Assembly: GCA_013215295.1 (NCBI GenBank) | Contig: JABSOZ010000010.1 | Coordinates: 124,001 to 188,000, forward strand | From: Colwellia sp. | GTDB lineage: Bacteria > Pseudomonadota > Gammaproteobacteria > Enterobacterales > Alteromonadaceae | Direction: 5' to 3' | DNA length: 64,000 nt | Shown here: piece after piece, positions 56,656 through 64,000 of the stretch | Numbering within the stretch: position 1 is the first letter of the stretch | How the letters are laid out: each line of letters starts with the position of its first letter | Notes under the pieces: model-generated | Databases searched by the model: none | The model's input: the letters and a program-made list of their open reading frames with translations, nothing else | What the model was told of the DNA's origin: nothing | Program-made: the position numbers and the translations under genes

Positions 56656-57543
56656 ATGAATATTGAGAAGCGTTTTACCCTAGTTCTTTTATTGTTACTG
56701 CCTTTTCTAACCGTTCAGGCGAGCGAGATAAAAAAGACGAGTGACTTTACATTATCAAAAATACAAGTCGTCCCTATCAAAGATACTCAGGCTGATAGAC
56801 AGTATGAGTTGTATATTAAGCTACCTGAGGGCTACACAAATAATAAAGGAAAGGATAAAGATAAGCGTTATCCTGTCATCTACTTTACTGATGCTCTTTG
56901 GCATATTGAATTATTATCCGGCTCGGCTGAATATTTGATGGAAGACGCTATTTTGGTTGGTATTTCCTGGCAGAAAGACATAAACAAAGATTTAAAGAGA
57001 GACGTTGGAGTGTATGTCAGTCGATTTCGAGATTATTCAGTTATTCAGTCAAATACACCAGAACGTCAGGCAAAATATCAGTTTGGGCAAGCCAGTAATC
57101 ATCTGGATTTTATCCGCAACGATGTGATTAAGATGATAGAAAAAAATTATCGAACCGACCCTAACAGGCGTACTTATTTTGGTTATTCCGCGGGTGGTTT
57201 ATTTGGCGCTTATATATTAATGGCACAACCGGATACCTTTAAAAACTACATCTTGGGTAGCCCTGCGCTTAAAGGCGATATTCCTTTTCTTTCCAAGCTT
57301 GGAAAGAATGCCGCATTAAAAGTCAAAACCCTTAATACCAATGTTTTCATTACCTATGGCTCATTGGAAAAAGAGGCGGGTAAATATATTGAAGAGTTTA
57401 TTACCCTGTTGAAAAATAAAAACGACAAGAGCTTATCTATAAAGCATCCAGTGATTGAGGGTAGCCATCAGTCAGCGTTTCCTTTGACAGGCGTAACCGG
57501 CATAACTTGGTTATCAAACTTGCAAAATAAAGAGAATAAATAA
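56656..57543 (+). CDS. exported alpha/beta hydrolase of the esterase D family
   Basis: 295 aa from ATG 56656; the frame also allows TTG 56653. Signal peptide (FTLVLLLLLPFLTVQA) and a PF00756-type fold: YELYIKLPEGY, RYPVIYFTDALWH, nucleophile elbow FGYSAGGLFGAY, SLEKEAGKY, and catalytic His in EGSHQSAFPL. This family includes ferric-siderophore esterases and S-formylglutathione hydrolase-like enzymes. The substrate is unknown. It is divergent from a CadC-like regulator and followed with a one-base overlap by a PD40-repeat protein, so probably an operon. Confidence 0.8.
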   Translation: MNIEKRFTLVLLLLLPFLTVQASEIKKTSDFTLSKIQVVPIKDTQADRQYELYIKLPEGYTNNKGKDKDKRYPVIYFTDALWHIELLSGSAEYLMEDAILVGISWQKDINKDLKRDVGVYVSRFRDYSVIQSNTPERQAKYQFGQASNHLDFIRNDVIKMIEKNYRTDPNRRTYFGYSAGGLFGAYILMAQPDTFKNYILGSPALKGDIPFLSKLGKNAALKVKTLNTNVFITYGSLEKEAGKYIEEFITLLKNKNDKSLSIKHPVIEGSHQSAFPLTGVTGITWLSNLQNKENK

Positions 57544-58418
57544 TGAAAGCGATAGACATTTTCACTGTTACTTTTATAGCCCTGCTGCTTGCTATGCTAA
57601 CGATGAGTAGTAAAAGCTATAGCCAAGATGAATTTCCAGTTCTGAAAGGCCCTTATATGGGACAAGAACCACCGGGCATGGTGGCTGAGCCGTTTGCACC
57701 GGGTATCATTTCCAAAAAAAGCTGGGATGGTGAAGGCGTATTTGGCCCCAGCATGAAAGAATTTTACTTCACCAAAAAAGGCGGGAAATACACACACCGA
57801 ACCGTTATCGGCTTCCGGCAAGAAAATAATATTTGGGCTAAGTATTTAGAATTTCCGCGAAACGGTGAAACTGCGTTCTCGCCTGACGGCAAGCGATGGC
57901 ATATGGCAGAAGGGTATAAAGACCGCATTGGCGATGGCTGGTCAGAACGTAAAAGCCTTGGGCAAATGTTTGACCGCAAAGACTGGGGCATAATGCGCCT
58001 GACAGTATCTGCCAAAGGCACCTATGTCTTTGACGATTATAAAAACAAGATGATCCGTATCTCAAGGCTCAAAAACGGAGAGCGCCAAGCGCCAAAAAAG
58101 ATGGGGCCTGTGGTTAATACAGGAGAATGGACGGCCCATCCCTTTATCGCGGCAGACGAAAGCTACCTGATTTGGGATAGCGAACGGGAAGGCGGCTATG
58201 GGGGTAATGATCTTTATATTAGTTACCAACAAAAAGATGGATCATGGGGACCTGCGATCAATATGGGTGACAAAGTCAATTCCGATCGAGAGGATTTCTA
58301 TCCAAGCGTCACCCCTGACGGCAAGTATATAATCTTTAACAGAAACGTAGCTGAAGGTAATACAGATATTTACTGGGTGGATGCACAGATTATTGAAACG
58401 CTCAGGCCAAAATTGTAA
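57543..58418 (+). CDS. exported PD40/TolB-like beta-propeller protein
   Basis: 291 aa starting inside the preceding stop (TAATG overlap). Signal sequence (FTVTFIALLLAMLTMSSKSYS), then PD40/WD40-like blades: GEGVFGPSMKEFYF, RNGETAFSPDGKRWHM, EWTAHPFIAADESYLIW, YPSVTPDGKYIIFNR. Such proteins bind partners or substrates in the periplasm. The DNA is visibly richer in G and C than its neighbours and gives long overlapping open frames on the other strand, which suggests recent acquisition. Probably works with the esterase just upstream (inference). Confidence 0.7.
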   Translation: MKAIDIFTVTFIALLLAMLTMSSKSYSQDEFPVLKGPYMGQEPPGMVAEPFAPGIISKKSWDGEGVFGPSMKEFYFTKKGGKYTHRTVIGFRQENNIWAKYLEFPRNGETAFSPDGKRWHMAEGYKDRIGDGWSERKSLGQMFDRKDWGIMRLTVSAKGTYVFDDYKNKMIRISRLKNGERQAPKKMGPVVNTGEWTAHPFIAADESYLIWDSEREGGYGGNDLYISYQQKDGSWGPAINMGDKVNSDREDFYPSVTPDGKYIIFNRNVAEGNTDIYWVDAQIIETLRPKL

Positions 58419-58454
58419 GCCGTATATTAAACTACTCCAGCGAAGAAATAGACG

Positions 58455-58498
58455 ATGCGGTCCCATTGAAAAAGAGTGGACGCATTGTTTGTTTTTTT
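58455..58498 (+). terminator. probable terminator of esterase-PD40 operon
   Basis: ATGCG(G)TCC and GGACGCAT pair around a loop containing TTGAAAAAGAG, with a bulge, followed by TGTTTGTTTTTTT. Located 37 bases past the PD40 gene stop. Confidence 0.5.
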
Positions 58499-58603
58499 AA
58501 TCGCAATCATAAAATTCAATCTCATTTGATCATTGGCAACATCAAAAATCATTCGCAATCAAACGAGTTGAATGAATGAACGAGAGCTAACTACGCTTGA
58601 ACT

Positions 58604-59044
58604 TTAATTAATGGTTTGTGTATAAAATTCAGCAAAGTACTTGCCACCTTTGATTTCAATGATCAATCTTAGCTTGTAACTTTCGCCTTTGTTTTTAACT
58701 AAACTGCCGAGTGGTGTTTCACGTTTCCAATAATAAGGACTATCTTTCATCCCTAATGGAAATGCCGTTGCTTGGCTGTTTTTATCGACAAGAAATAATG
58801 CTGCTGTATCGATTGGAAAGGTAGAGTTGACAGTAGTAATGCCATTTTCATCCATCACATTTACTTCAAAGTCACCTGACTTTAAGATACATTTTTGATT
58901 GGTAACATCACAATGCCCAAATGGCACTAATTCAAAGGCTCGCGCTTGACTGGCACTATTTTCTTCCCATAAATCAGCTAATGCAAAACCGAGTATAGTT
59001 AGGATAGGCGCGACAATAATGGCTGTTTTAGTGTGTTTGTTCAT
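58604..59044 (-). CDS. small membrane-anchored hypothetical protein
   Basis: 146 aa. N-terminal hydrophobic segment (TAIIVAPILTILGFALAD, about residues 7-24), probably an uncleaved anchor, then ~120 residues with two Cys (GHCDVTNQKC) and a beta-rich pattern such as GDFEVNVMDENG. No recognised family. Alone, downstream of the actP-like terminator. The FGHC...C spacing could form a disulfide in the periplasm. Confidence 0.6.
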   Translation of the reverse strand: MNKHTKTAIIVAPILTILGFALADLWEENSASQARAFELVPFGHCDVTNQKCILKSGDFEVNVMDENGITTVNSTFPIDTAALFLVDKNSQATAFPLGMKDSPYYWKRETPLGSLVKNKGESYKLRLIIEIKGGKYFAEFYTQTIN

Positions 59045-59085
59045 AACGTTATCTCTTGGATTAACTCGGGCGTTTCGTCAGAATA

Positions 59086-59116
59086 AAAAGGCTAGATGAA
59101 ATACCTAGCCTTTTCT
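59086..59116 (-). terminator. intrinsic terminator of symporter operon
   Basis: AAAAGGCTAG-ATGAAATAC-CTAGCCTTTT with T-rich sequence on both strands, about 60 bases past the symporter stop on the minus strand. Confidence 0.75.
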
Positions 59117-59177
59117 TATTTTCTTATTTACTTATTTTGTGCGTTTATTTTATTAGATAATTCGCGATAAAATAGCT

Positions 59178-60917
59178 TTAATGGTCATGTGCTTCAGCTA
59201 TGCCACCATGTGGCGTACGGAAGTTTTCAACCATTTGCTGAATATGCGCTGGCGCTGGACCTGTTACTTTTAATGCAGCGAACGCTACTGCGAAGTTAAC
59301 CACGGCACCGACGACACCAAACGCATTAGGCGAAATACCAAAGAACCAGTTAGGACCCATGTCACCTAAGAACGAAGTCCCTGGGATAAACATAAAACCT
59401 TTGTGTTGGAATACATATAACATAGTTATCCCAATACCCGAACACATACCCCATACCGCTGCGGTACCGCTCATTTTCTTAGCAAATATACCCATCATTA
59501 ACGCTGGGAATATTGACGATGCGGCTAAACCAAAGGCTAGTGCCACCGTGCCTGCGGCAAAGCCAGGCGGATTTAAACCGAGCCAACCAGCGACCATCAC
59601 TGCTACTGTCATGACAATTCGACTGGCCAGTAACTCGTTTTTCTCTGATAAGTTAGGCGTTAATATCCCTTTCATTAAATCATGGGAAATAGAGGACGAT
59701 ATCGCTAATAGCAAGCCGGCTGCGGTAGATAATGCGGCAGCTAAACCACCCGCTGCAACTAAGGCAATGACCCAATTTGGTAAGTTTGCGATTGCAGGGT
59801 TAGCGAGAACCATAATGTCACGATCAACTTTAATCATTTCATTGGTCGCTTCATCTGCGGTGTACTGTATTTTGCCATCGCCATTCTTTTCTTCATACTT
59901 TAATAAACCGGTTTTCTCCCAGTCTTTAAACCACTGAGGACGCTCAGCATAAACTAGGTTTTGACCTGCTACGGGTTCAATGGTATTCATTAAGTTTAAA
60001 CGAGCCATCGCGCCCACTGCCGGAGCAACCGTGTATAACAAAGCGATAAAAACTAAGGCGTAACCTGCTGATTGACGTGCTGCTTTTACTGAAGGTACAG
60101 TGAAGAAGCGCATAATAACGTGTGGTAATCCTGCAGTACCTATCATTAATGATAAGGTATAGGCGAACATGTTTACTGAGCCGCCCATGTTGTCTGTGGT
60201 GTACTCTTTAAAGCCTAAATCAGTTACGACCATGTCTAACTTATCAAGTAAGTAAATGCCACTGCCGTCGGCTAACGTAGAGCCTAAACCTAATTGTGGA
60301 ATAGGGTTACCTGTTAGCTGCAGTGAAATGAATACGGCTGGAATGGTATAGGCAAAAATCAATACTACGTACTGAGCTATTTGCGTATAGGTAATGCCTT
60401 TCATACCGCCTAATACCGCATAAACCCAAACAACAAACATTCCGATGTAAAGACCATTGTCATACTCAACTTCTAAGAAACGAGAGAAAGCAACCCCAAC
60501 ACCTTTCATTTGGCCGATGATGTAAGTTAATGACGCGATGATTAAACAAGCAACCGCAACAATACGAGCCGTTTTAGAATAATAACGATCATAAATAAAT
60601 TCAGGTACGGTAAACTTACCGTGTTTGCGTAGATAAGGGGCAAGTAGCATGGCTAATAATACATACCCGCCGGTCCAACCCATTAGGAAAACTGAACCAC
60701 CATAACCTAAGAAAGAAATCATGCCCGCCATAGAAATGAATGACGCCGCACTCATCCAATCGGCGCCAATCGCCATGCCGTTTTGTAATGGCGTTATACC
60801 ACCACCAGCCACATAAAATTCACTGGTTGAACCGGCACGGGCCCACCAAGCAATACCAAAATATACGGCGAAAGAACCGAATACCGCTATGTAGGTATAG
60901 AGTTTTAACTCATCCAT
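59178..60917 (-). CDS. actP: Na+/solute symporter large subunit, ActP/VC_2705-type
   Basis: 579 aa SSS-family transporter. Typical motifs are ADWMSAASFISMAGMISFLGYGGSVFLMGWTGGYVL near the N terminus (core SAASFISMAG) and LVAAGGLAAALSTAAGLLLAISSSISHDL. The loop between helices 8 and 9 carries KNGDGKIQYTADEA, an Asp-rich insert seen in this subfamily. Family members move acetate or other short carboxylates with Na+. It overlaps its small DUF4212 partner by one base. CrbS/CrbR regulators of acetate use lie in the same window, so acetate is the best guess for substrate. Confidence 0.85.
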   Translation of the reverse strand: MDELKLYTYIAVFGSFAVYFGIAWWARAGSTSEFYVAGGGITPLQNGMAIGADWMSAASFISMAGMISFLGYGGSVFLMGWTGGYVLLAMLLAPYLRKHGKFTVPEFIYDRYYSKTARIVAVACLIIASLTYIIGQMKGVGVAFSRFLEVEYDNGLYIGMFVVWVYAVLGGMKGITYTQIAQYVVLIFAYTIPAVFISLQLTGNPIPQLGLGSTLADGSGIYLLDKLDMVVTDLGFKEYTTDNMGGSVNMFAYTLSLMIGTAGLPHVIMRFFTVPSVKAARQSAGYALVFIALLYTVAPAVGAMARLNLMNTIEPVAGQNLVYAERPQWFKDWEKTGLLKYEEKNGDGKIQYTADEATNEMIKVDRDIMVLANPAIANLPNWVIALVAAGGLAAALSTAAGLLLAISSSISHDLMKGILTPNLSEKNELLASRIVMTVAVMVAGWLGLNPPGFAAGTVALAFGLAASSIFPALMMGIFAKKMSGTAAVWGMCSGIGITMLYVFQHKGFMFIPGTSFLGDMGPNWFFGISPNAFGVVGAVVNFAVAFAALKVTGPAPAHIQQMVENFRTPHGGIAEAHDH

Positions 60918-61171
60918 TATGATTCCTCCACGTTATATTTTTTATCTAAGTCGTTCATTTTCTTGGTATACCAAAAAACTAAAGCAACGAAAGTGTAAAT
61001 TGAACCTTGCTGTGCAAACCAGAAACCTAGCTTGTAACCACCGAGACGTATTTCATTTAACGGTTCGACTAATAGCAAACCAAAACCAAATGAAACCACG
61101 AACCAGATAACAAGACTTATAAATATTAGGCGCAAATTTTCTGACCAATATGACTGTTTATCTTCCATCAT
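60917..61171 (-). CDS. DUF4212 small subunit of the sodium symporter
   Basis: 84 aa, two membrane helices (LIFISLVIWFVVSFGFGLLL and GSIYTFVALVFWYTKKMN). The LVEPLN and LGFWFAQQGS motifs are the DUF4212 signature. It is always found with the SSS partner encoded here directly downstream with a TAATG overlap. Required for transport by pair members in related bacteria. Confidence 0.9.
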   Translation of the reverse strand: MMEDKQSYWSENLRLIFISLVIWFVVSFGFGLLLVEPLNEIRLGGYKLGFWFAQQGSIYTFVALVFWYTKKMNDLDKKYNVEES

Positions 61172-61657
61172 CCTCTCCTAGCAATTTAACTTATCCGGGT
61201 TATTACCTGTTAGATATGTGCCCAGTTATTATGTAAAGCGTTTATTATTTTTGTACGCTTGATTACTCACCTGTTTAACCTATTAAGGTAATAGTTACGC
61301 TTACTATTAATTCGAATCAGAGCTAATACAAAGATAGAAATTCATAGTGAAATTTAACTCTTATTGACACTAACAATGTTTTTCGAGTTGAGGTATTACA
61401 CTTTAGTCTAGTTATACCCATCCCACTTCAAAATACAGGTTTCAGCAAGTCGAAGTGGAATAATACAATTATTGGCTAGGGAGCAGGAAAGGAGTGAATC
61501 CAAATAAGCATATCGTTATCTAGTCACTTATTTACAAGGTAGATTAAAGGTTGAACGGCTTCTGGAAAAGTTATTTTGCGGTATTTTTCAGCTTGAATTA
61601 TTGTACTGAAAAATACCACGAGAAAACTTAATTGACCTACTTTAAATCTAAGGCAGG
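61172..61657. other. intergenic region, repeats but no gene
   Basis: 486 bases upstream of the DUF4212 symporter operon and downstream of a small gene. It contains promoter-like AT-rich DNA near 61200-61320, a repeat-like piece at 61411-61480 with small inverted arms CCACTTC/GAAGTGG, and the perfect hairpin at 61580-61617. No credible ORF. Confidence 0.5.
61580..61617 (-). terminator. hairpin, likely terminator of the 61658 gene
   Basis: Perfect 12-base arms GGTATTTTTCAG and CTGAAAAATACC with a 14-base loop, 40 bases past the stop of the minus-strand gene. A/T-rich stem and weak T tract. Confidence 0.45.
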
Positions 61658-61957
61658 TTAACTTTTGACCTTGTCAATTGATGGAGACTTAGCGTTTTCC
61701 TTGATTATTTCAATATCAACTTTATCAATAAGCAATAATACATCCGCCAATTTTTTTCGTAAGTCGGCAGAAAGTTTATTAGGAAAGCTCGTTTTTTTAG
61801 TCACCGAAATTGACTCTCTCCGAATAACGATGTTGAGTAAATTTTTAATAGAGTCGTTATTTGATAAAGATAATGCAGGGAGCTTCTTTTCTACTGCTTG
61901 GTTAAAAACATCGTAAGATTCTTGTAATGCTTCTTTTGCCTGTTTTAGTCTAGCCAT
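61658..61957 (-). CDS. hypothetical coiled-coil protein
   Basis: 99 aa, soluble and charged, with heptad-like segments (LKQAKEALQESYDVFNQAVE and LADVLLLIDKVDIEIIKE). No signal peptide and no recognised domain. Flanked by long non-coding stretches, so it is probably its own transcription unit. Real coding is supported by a clean length, an ATG and a likely terminator after it; function unknown. Confidence 0.5.
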   Translation of the reverse strand: MARLKQAKEALQESYDVFNQAVEKKLPALSLSNNDSIKNLLNIVIRRESISVTKKTSFPNKLSADLRKKLADVLLLIDKVDIEIIKENAKSPSIDKVKS

Positions 61958-62176
61958 GTAACCACCTATTTTATTGTTGTTAGAGGCCCGTTGGTGCTTG
62001 ATAAATCGGAACTTAATATACCAATAGGCAATATCTACAATAAATAGATTTGAAACTTTGTCTAGTGTTATTCGTGAGTAATTGAATACTAGGTGAAACT
62101 TTGGCTTTATAGTATTACCTTGAACCTATAATTAGCCTCAGTTTCATCCAATAATAACGGGTCTGATTATTTGACT

Positions 62177-64000
62177 TTATTTTTTAGAAAAGACAAATTC
62201 TTTTGGCGGTGTTGCACCCATTAAATGTTCGACAAAATAATCCCAACGCTTACGCATCATGTAAGGTTCACGAGCAAAGCCGTGGCTGCGATTTGGCAGC
62301 ATTAGCATGTCGAAATCTTTATTGGCTTTAATTAACGCTTCAACCACAATCAAGGTATTGTAAGGGGTAACATTGGTATCCGTTGTACCATGAGCAATTA
62401 ACAATTTACCTTTCAAACCGTCAACAGATAACTGGTTCGCTTGGCTGTCGTAGTTACTGGTGCCGTCTTCATTTTTTACTTCCATGCCATGGTATTTTTC
62501 GCCCCATTCGTCAGCATAGTTACGGTTGTCGTGATTACCTGCTTGCGATACTGCAACACTATAAAAGTCAGGGAAAGTGAGTAGAGCACGAGTTGACGCG
62601 AATCCACCGCCTGAATGCCCCCAAATACCGACACGAGTTGCATCAATCCAGCTATATTTTTTAGCTAATTGCTGAATGGCTGATACTTGATCAGGAATAC
62701 CGCTGTCACCCATATTACCGTAATAAAATTCGTGGAACGACTTTGAACGACCCGGCGTACCTAAAGCGTCAATTTCAATAACAATGAAACCTAATTCAGC
62801 AATCGCTTGGTTGTCGCCACGAGAGCTACGGAAATGACGCCCGCGAATACTACCAACTTGTGGACCTGGATATAAATAATTAACAACTGGGTAAGACTTA
62901 CTTGCGTCAAAATTTGTCGGTTTGTACATTAAACCGTAAATGTCATTTTCACCGTTTCTGTCTTTCACAATAAATTCAACCGGCGCTTTCCAACCAGAAG
63001 CTTTCAACTCGCTGATGTCCATCGTTTCTATGGTATATTCTTTTTTATTATTGATGCCACGAATCATGCTTTTTTCAGCGGTTGTAGGAGTTGCTATACG
63101 ATCTAAAAAGTGTGTTCCTGCTTTGTTTAACGTAATGCGATGATGTTTTTTCTCTGGTGTTAATAAGGTTAAATCAGAGCCATCTTTGTTAACGCTGTAG
63201 AGGTAATGATAATAAGGATCGCTTCCTTCTTTACCTGCTCCGGTGAAAATAAGTTTACCAGTTGCTTGGTCAACGTGAAGCAATTCGATAACTGTCCACT
63301 CACCTTTGGTAATTTGTTGCTTTATTTTGCCAGTAGCTAAATCAACAAGGTATAAATGTCCCCAATTACTGCGCTGAGAAAACCAAATGGCTTCATTACT
63401 TTTCTCTAAGTACTTCCAACTAATGCCGCCAACACCTGATTCAAAAAAGCTCTTTTGCGTTTCTGACATAATAATTTTTACTTTGCCGGTTTTAGCATCA
63501 GCAATTTTTAACGTCGCTGTTTTGTGGTCTCGTGTTGAAGAAACAAAGGCAAAGGTTTTACTGTCGTCGGCCCAATCTATATCCAATAATTCGCCGCTAC
63601 GGCCAGCTACATGGTCAGTGATTGTTGAACGATGAGCATCAGGAGCCATATCCAGAGGAATAACTTTTTTAGTCTCAACATCAATAACTACACGGTGAAT
63701 CGCAAAAATATATTCATCACCGGGTAAGGGGTATTTCCATACATCAATTTTAGGATGACCAACAGCGGTTGAAACAATGCCCATTTCACCGACTTTTCGA
63801 CCATCGTGTTTAAATGTTGTTAGTTTCTTTGAATCTGGCGCCCAAGTTACCACAGGAGAGTCACGACGCACCCAACCTGCATTATTTGTAGCATAGCCAA
63901 AATCTTTAATGCCATCAGTGGTTAACTGACTTTCTATATCTGTCGCTAAGTCACGTAACCATAGATTGTGGTCACGGATAAATACGGCTCGTTTACCGTC
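62177..64000 (-). CDS. dipeptidyl peptidase IV (S9 family), 5'-partial
   Basis: 607 codons are visible; the frame is open through base 64000, so the N terminus and any signal peptide lie outside. The first part belongs to the DPP IV beta-propeller (GDGKIK.. segments, then WGHLYLVDLATGKIKQ, and earlier FIRDHNLWLRDL). The C-terminal catalytic domain has VGIWGHSGGGFASTRAL with nucleophile Ser, VNYLYPGPQVGS, a later Asp in HGTTDTNVTPYNT and the final His in NRSHGFAREP. It cleaves Xaa-Pro or Xaa-Ala dipeptides and is usually periplasmic or secreted in marine bacteria. Confidence 0.92.
   Translation of the reverse strand, partial: DGKRAVFIRDHNLWLRDLATDIESQLTTDGIKDFGYATNNAGWVRRDSPVVTWAPDSKKLTTFKHDGRKVGEMGIVSTAVGHPKIDVWKYPLPGDEYIFAIHRVVIDVETKKVIPLDMAPDAHRSTITDHVAGRSGELLDIDWADDSKTFAFVSSTRDHKTATLKIADAKTGKVKIIMSETQKSFFESGVGGISWKYLEKSNEAIWFSQRSNWGHLYLVDLATGKIKQQITKGEWTVIELLHVDQATGKLIFTGAGKEGSDPYYHYLYSVNKDGSDLTLLTPEKKHHRITLNKAGTHFLDRIATPTTAEKSMIRGINNKKEYTIETMDISELKASGWKAPVEFIVKDRNGENDIYGLMYKPTNFDASKSYPVVNYLYPGPQVGSIRGRHFRSSRGDNQAIAELGFIVIEIDALGTPGRSKSFHEFYYGNMGDSGIPDQVSAIQQLAKKYSWIDATRVGIWGHSGGGFASTRALLTFPDFYSVAVSQAGNHDNRNYADEWGEKYHGMEVKNEDGTSNYDSQANQLSVDGLKGKLLIAHGTTDTNVTPYNTLIVVEALIKANKDFDMLMLPNRSHGFAREPYMMRKRWDYFVEHLMGATPPKEFVFSKK

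Noticed and set aside
57597-58065. Several open frames on the minus strand opposite the PD40 gene
   Set aside because: They are by-products of the higher GC and codon bias of the real gene; no ribosome sites or recognisable domains.
59836-59880. EF-hand-like KNGDGKIQ loop in the symporter as a novel calcium site
   Set aside because: From memory this Asp-rich insert is common in the VC_2705-type symporter subfamily, and the loop lacks the closing Glu of a canonical EF-hand.
59359-59937. 192-codon open frame opposite the symporter
   Set aside because: It mirrors the symporter codons, is full of low-complexity Ala/Pro/Ser and lacks a start signal or family.

Overview
The window is chromosomal DNA of a marine gammaproteobacterium. 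The AT-rich composition, the E. coli-like order of core loci (gmk-rpoZ-spoT-trmH-recG; mutM-rpmG-rpmB-radC-coaBC-slmA; tdh-kbl), a GlyGly-CTERM secreted protease, an SSS-symporter/histidine-kinase fusion and a VC_2705-type Na+/solute symporter pair all fit Alteromonadales, most likely Colwelliaceae (Colwellia/Thalassotalea-like). This placement is inferred; no rRNA or tRNA gene is present to confirm it.

Layout. 0-5.7 kb: two related receiver genes flanking a membrane-bound XRE protein, then ubiK, rep and a lone receiver. 5.7-8.7 kb: ubiE-ubiJ-ubiB on the minus strand. 8.9-11.8 kb: a small lipoprotein and an M6 metalloprotease. 11.9-18.7 kb: recG, trmH, ridA, spoT, rpoZ and gmk on the minus strand. 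18.8-21.7 kb: kbl-tdh with a divergent Lrp/AsnC regulator. 21.7-26.7 kb: a secreted alpha/beta hydrolase and LPS-core genes (waaA, a GT9 glycosyltransferase, kdkA), with a deletion-fused TonB-receptor/DUF4198 pseudogene under a Fur box. 26.7-32.5 kb: a giant one-protein two-component system with a small secreted partner, an AT-rich gap and a truncated acyl-AMP ligase. 32.6-43.1 kb: TetR, coaD, a DUF6491 lipoprotein, mutM, an ATP-grasp gene, rpmG/rpmB, a ParA/RHH/PilZ group, radC, coaBC, slmA and pepD.

43.2-52.8 kb: a miniature inverted-repeat element, a CrbR/CrbS-like pair and a TetR-controlled RND efflux operon. 52.8-54 kb: soxR, divergent from a previously unannotated 40-aa ORF plus a VOC-family gene, with a near-perfect SoxR box between them. 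54-58.5 kb: a CadC-like membrane regulator with a propeller sensor, divergent from an esterase/PD40 pair. 58.6-64 kb: a small membrane protein, the actP-like symporter with its DUF4212 subunit, a small coiled-coil protein and the C-terminal part of a dipeptidyl peptidase IV that runs off the window.

How the genes work together: ubiE/ubiJ/ubiB/ubiK serve ubiquinone synthesis. waaA, kdkA and the GT9 gene build the LPS inner core. gmk, rpoZ and spoT link GTP supply and ppGpp to RNA polymerase. CrbS/CrbR in known systems controls acetate use, and an acetate-type symporter lies 12 kb away. The most noteworthy signals are the SoxR-controlled small ORF/VOC operon, the TonB-receptor/DUF4198 deletion chimera, the ParA-RHH-PilZ group inside a conserved housekeeping locus, and the lipoprotein that shares a short motif with the neighbouring protease.
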